Source: CAZGMN01 sp964526905 (lineage in GTDB: Bacteria > Acidobacteriota > Aminicenantia > Aminicenantales > Aminicenantaceae). From it: a stretch of DNA of 8,873 nt. The notes below the pieces were generated by a model. It saw only the letters and a list, made by a program, of their open reading frames with translations. It ran no database searches and was not told the origin of the DNA. The translations under genes and the position numbers were made by a program. This document shows, piece by piece, positions 7,445 through 8,873 of the stretch (positions are counted from its first letter, which is position 1; each line of letters opens with the position of its first letter). The stretch lies in assembly GCA_964526905.1 (NCBI GenBank), contig CAZGMN010000128.1:1-8873 (forward strand), in the 5' to 3' direction.

Positions 7445-7473
7445 GTTTTGGGAAATAGCCTTTTTCCCAAAAC
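7445..7473. promoter_or_regulatory. 11-bp perfect inverted repeat in the divergent region
   Basis: GTTTTGGGAAA (7445-7455) and its exact reverse complement (7463-7473) flank a 7-base spacer. The right arm ends eight bases before the -35 box of the MFS promoter, roughly -43 to -71 from the predicted start, a usual place for an activator or dual regulator. It could also form an RNA hairpin, but with divergent genes on both sides no transcript is expected to need a terminator here. I read it as a candidate operator; the regulator is unknown. Confidence 0.5.
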
Positions 7474-7480
7474 TCACTTA

Positions 7481-7509
7481 TTTACATTCCAGAAATAGAA
7501 AATTATACT
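7481..7509 (+). promoter_or_regulatory. Near-consensus sigma70 promoter for the MFS gene
   Basis: -35 TTTACA (7481-7486), a 17-base spacer, and -10 TATACT (7504-7509). The predicted start is near 7516, so the leader before the ATG at 7531 would be only about 15 bases, and it has no clear Shine-Dalgarno sequence. Confidence 0.68.
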
Positions 7510-7530
7510 TCCTGAATCAGATTGAAGACG

Positions 7531-8679
7531 ATGAATACCCAAGAGAAAGAACCAAAGAAGATCATCCGCACTTTTGCCGTTGCCTCCTTCCTCAACGACC
7601 TTGGCTCTGATGTCATCTATCCCATCTGGCCCCTTTTTGTGACCACGATTTTAAAGGCAAACATGGCTGCTCTTGGCCTCTTGGACGGCCTGGGAGAAGC
7701 CCTGGTCTCCCTTTCCCAGGCTGCCTCAGGATACATCTCAGATAGAATTAAGAAGCAAAAGGTCTTCATCTGGACAGGCTATCTCTTTGGTGTTTTTTCC
7801 AGATGGGGTTACTCTATCTCTTCCGTCTGGACCCATCTTATCCCTTTCAGAATCATGGACCGGATGGGAAAAATGAGAGGCGCGCCTCGCGACGCGCTGG
7901 TCGCCGATATTTCGACAGATGAAGACAGGGGAAGGCACTTCGGCTTACTCAGAACCATGGATAACCTGGGAGCTGTCTTTGGCATCATCATCTGCATCGC
8001 CTTCTTCCAGCTTCTCGGGTACAGACTGCTCTTCGCCTTGGCTGCCATTCCCTCTGTTATCAGCGCTCTTCTTGTCTTTTTCTTGATCAAGGAAAGAAAG
8101 GCCGAGAAAATTAAAATCTATAAAGGAATAACCTTCAAAGACCTTGACCGAAATTTCCTGCTTTTTCTTGTTTTGAGCTCATTCTATGCTTTAGGTGCCT
8201 TCAGCTATTCTTTTCTTCTGGTCTATGCCAGCAAATTTGGCTTTAAGCTCGGCTTTGTTCCTGTCTTCTATCTGATTTTCACCGCGTCCGCCTCCCTCTC
8301 TTCTTATCCTTTCGGAAGGCTGTCGGACAAAATCGGGAGGAAACCGGTTCTGTTTCTCTCTTATTTTTTCTGGATAGCAGCCTGCTTAGTCATCATCTCC
8401 CATCCCAACCGGCTGTTTATCTTCTTTATCTTCATCCTTTATGGACTCCACAAAGGAGCCTTAGAGCCTGTGCAAAAAACATTTGTTTCAGAGCTTGCGC
8501 CGCTTGAGTTCCGGGCGAGCTGCCTGGGCGGATTCCAGATGGTCACCGGCCTCTGTGCCTTGCCCGCCTCGCTCTTCGCCGGCGTGCTCTGGGATACACT
8601 CGGCATGTTCTCACCCTTCTACTTCTCGCTTTTCTTGACGGTTGCCTCAGGCATCATGCTTATTTTCGTGAAAAAGTAA
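7531..8679 (+). CDS. MFS transporter, 12 membrane segments, substrate unknown
   Basis: A 382-residue integral membrane protein of the major facilitator superfamily, probably a proton-linked exporter. The N-terminal half shows SFLNDLGSDVIYPIWPLF (segment 1, residues 19-36), the motif-A loop GYISDRIKKQK (67-77), then RIMDRMGKMRGAPRDALVAD (107-126) and EDRGRHFGLLRTMDNLGAVFG (131-151), typical of a bacterial MFS branch of unassigned substrate. A second motif-A-like loop FGRLSDKIGRKP (261-272) opens the C-terminal half. Length and hydrophobic blocks fit 12 segments. The start is uncertain: an in-frame TTG at 7522 would add three residues, but no Shine-Dalgarno supports either start and the TTG would leave a leader of only ~6 bases. 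It is transcribed divergently from the M14 peptidase, across a region with paired promoters. A structured RNA-like element begins 26 bases after its stop, with no clear terminator between. Confidence 0.9.
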   Translation: MNTQEKEPKKIIRTFAVASFLNDLGSDVIYPIWPLFVTTILKANMAALGLLDGLGEALVSLSQAASGYISDRIKKQKVFIWTGYLFGVFSRWGYSISSVWTHLIPFRIMDRMGKMRGAPRDALVADISTDEDRGRHFGLLRTMDNLGAVFGIIICIAFFQLLGYRLLFALAAIPSVISALLVFFLIKERKAEKIKIYKGITFKDLDRNFLLFLVLSSFYALGAFSYSFLLVYASKFGFKLGFVPVFYLIFTASASLSSYPFGRLSDKIGRKPVLFLSYFFWIAACLVIISHPNRLFIFFIFILYGLHKGALEPVQKTFVSELAPLEFRASCLGGFQMVTGLCALPASLFAGVLWDTLGMFSPFYFSLFLTVASGIMLIFVKK

Positions 8680-8705
8680 AAGCTTTTTCCCGTGATGGAA
8701 AATGA

Positions 8706-8873
8706 GGTTAAGGGTCAGGCTGGGTGTTTCGAAAACACGCAGGCTTTGCATTATGAAGCGAAGGCAGAGTGGTGAGAAAGCCGTGTGAAAGGCTGAGCGG
8801 GCACGGTTCCTCGACCGAAGGGAGAGGAGAGCGAAGCCTTGAACCGAGCCGCTTTTGCCTCGCTGGGGCAAAA
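8706..8873 (+). ncRNA. Structured RNA, HEARO/omega-RNA-like, 3' end cut by window
   Basis: No credible gene lies here, and the sequence folds by eye into a closed structure. GGTT (8706-8709) pairs AACC (8842-8845) and AAGG (8710-8713) pairs CCTT (8837-8840), with one bulged G, enclosing the whole domain. Inside are hairpins GTGTTT/AAACAC (8724-8738), GCTTT/GAAGC (8743-8759), AGCC/GGCT (8779-8794) and CGGTT/GACCG (8804-8817). The CCTC loop of the last can pair with GAGG at 8824-8827, a possible pseudoknot. The domain starts directly after ATGA (8702-8705) and is about 140 nt. HEARO RNAs, the genomic form of IscB omega-RNAs, are about this long and, as I recall, sit just 3' of ATGA or GTGA. That name is an inference. 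The alternative is a degenerate group II intron domain V, because AAGCCGTG and CACGGTTC (8778-8785, 8802-8809) resemble its two flanks, but the upper helix is missing. Confidence 0.45.
8853..8873 (+). other. Hairpin at the right window edge
   Basis: TTTTGCC (8853-8859) and GGCAAAA (8867-8873) form a 7-bp perfect inverted repeat around a 7-base loop. The left arm is preceded by CCGC, so the stem would lengthen if the unseen sequence continues GCGG. It may be the 3' hairpin of the structured RNA, or a terminator if a T tract follows; the window ends exactly at the arm, so this cannot be decided. Confidence 0.4.

Noticed and set aside
8685..8702. TTTTCC/GGAAAA hairpin after the MFS stop as its terminator
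   Set aside because: Six weak pairs with no T tract after the right arm.
8647..8871. 74-codon minus-strand open frame at the right edge
   Set aside because: It overlaps the MFS 3' end and the structured RNA region, has no ribosome site, and its composition (Arg/Ser/Leu/Phe-rich) looks like a translated RNA gene.
1..8873. CRISPR array, tRNA or rRNA genes
   Set aside because: No regularly spaced repeats, cloverleaf or conserved rRNA stretches were seen by eye.

Overview
This window looks like a chromosomal segment of a Gram-negative-type heterotrophic bacterium of medium GC content. It has strong AAGGAGG-type ribosome sites, sigma70-type promoters, Sec signal peptides and purine-rich leaders. 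The protein style (LDH-like malate dehydrogenase, split class I fumarase, secreted M14 peptidase and secreted metallo-beta-lactamase-fold enzyme) reminds me of Acidobacteriota or Candidatus Aminicenantes. That is an impression from the proteins, not a result, and no marker gene in the window settles it.

Bases 1-4553 hold a plus-strand block of citric acid cycle genes: the C-terminal part of an isocitrate dehydrogenase, malate dehydrogenase, the beta subunit of a class I fumarase, and both subunits of succinyl-CoA synthetase (sucC, sucD). Together they cover isocitrate to 2-oxoglutarate, succinyl-CoA to succinate (making ATP), and half of a fumarase plus malate to oxaloacetate. The fumarase alpha subunit and the 2-oxoglutarate-oxidising enzyme are not in the window.

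Bases 4554-7320 hold two exported hydrolases arranged tail to tail with only six bases between stop codons. The first is a metallo-beta-lactamase-fold enzyme with its own near-consensus promoter (plus strand). The second is a zinc carboxypeptidase-like M14 peptidase (minus strand).

Bases 7321-7530 are a compact divergent control region. It has a near-consensus promoter in each direction, a 12-bp direct repeat overlapping the M14 promoter, and an 11-bp perfect inverted repeat just upstream of the promoter of an MFS transporter (7531-8679).

After the MFS stop, the last ~170 bases contain no credible gene. They can be folded by eye into a closed structured RNA: a long-range stem of two 4-bp segments, several local hairpins, a possible pseudoknot, and a further hairpin cut by the window edge. 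Its position directly after an ATGA, its length of about 140 nt, and its lack of coding suggest a HEARO/omega-RNA-like element, whose IscB/HNH nuclease gene would be expected just beyond the right edge. This is the most interesting part of the window, and it is an inference from structure and memory of the family.
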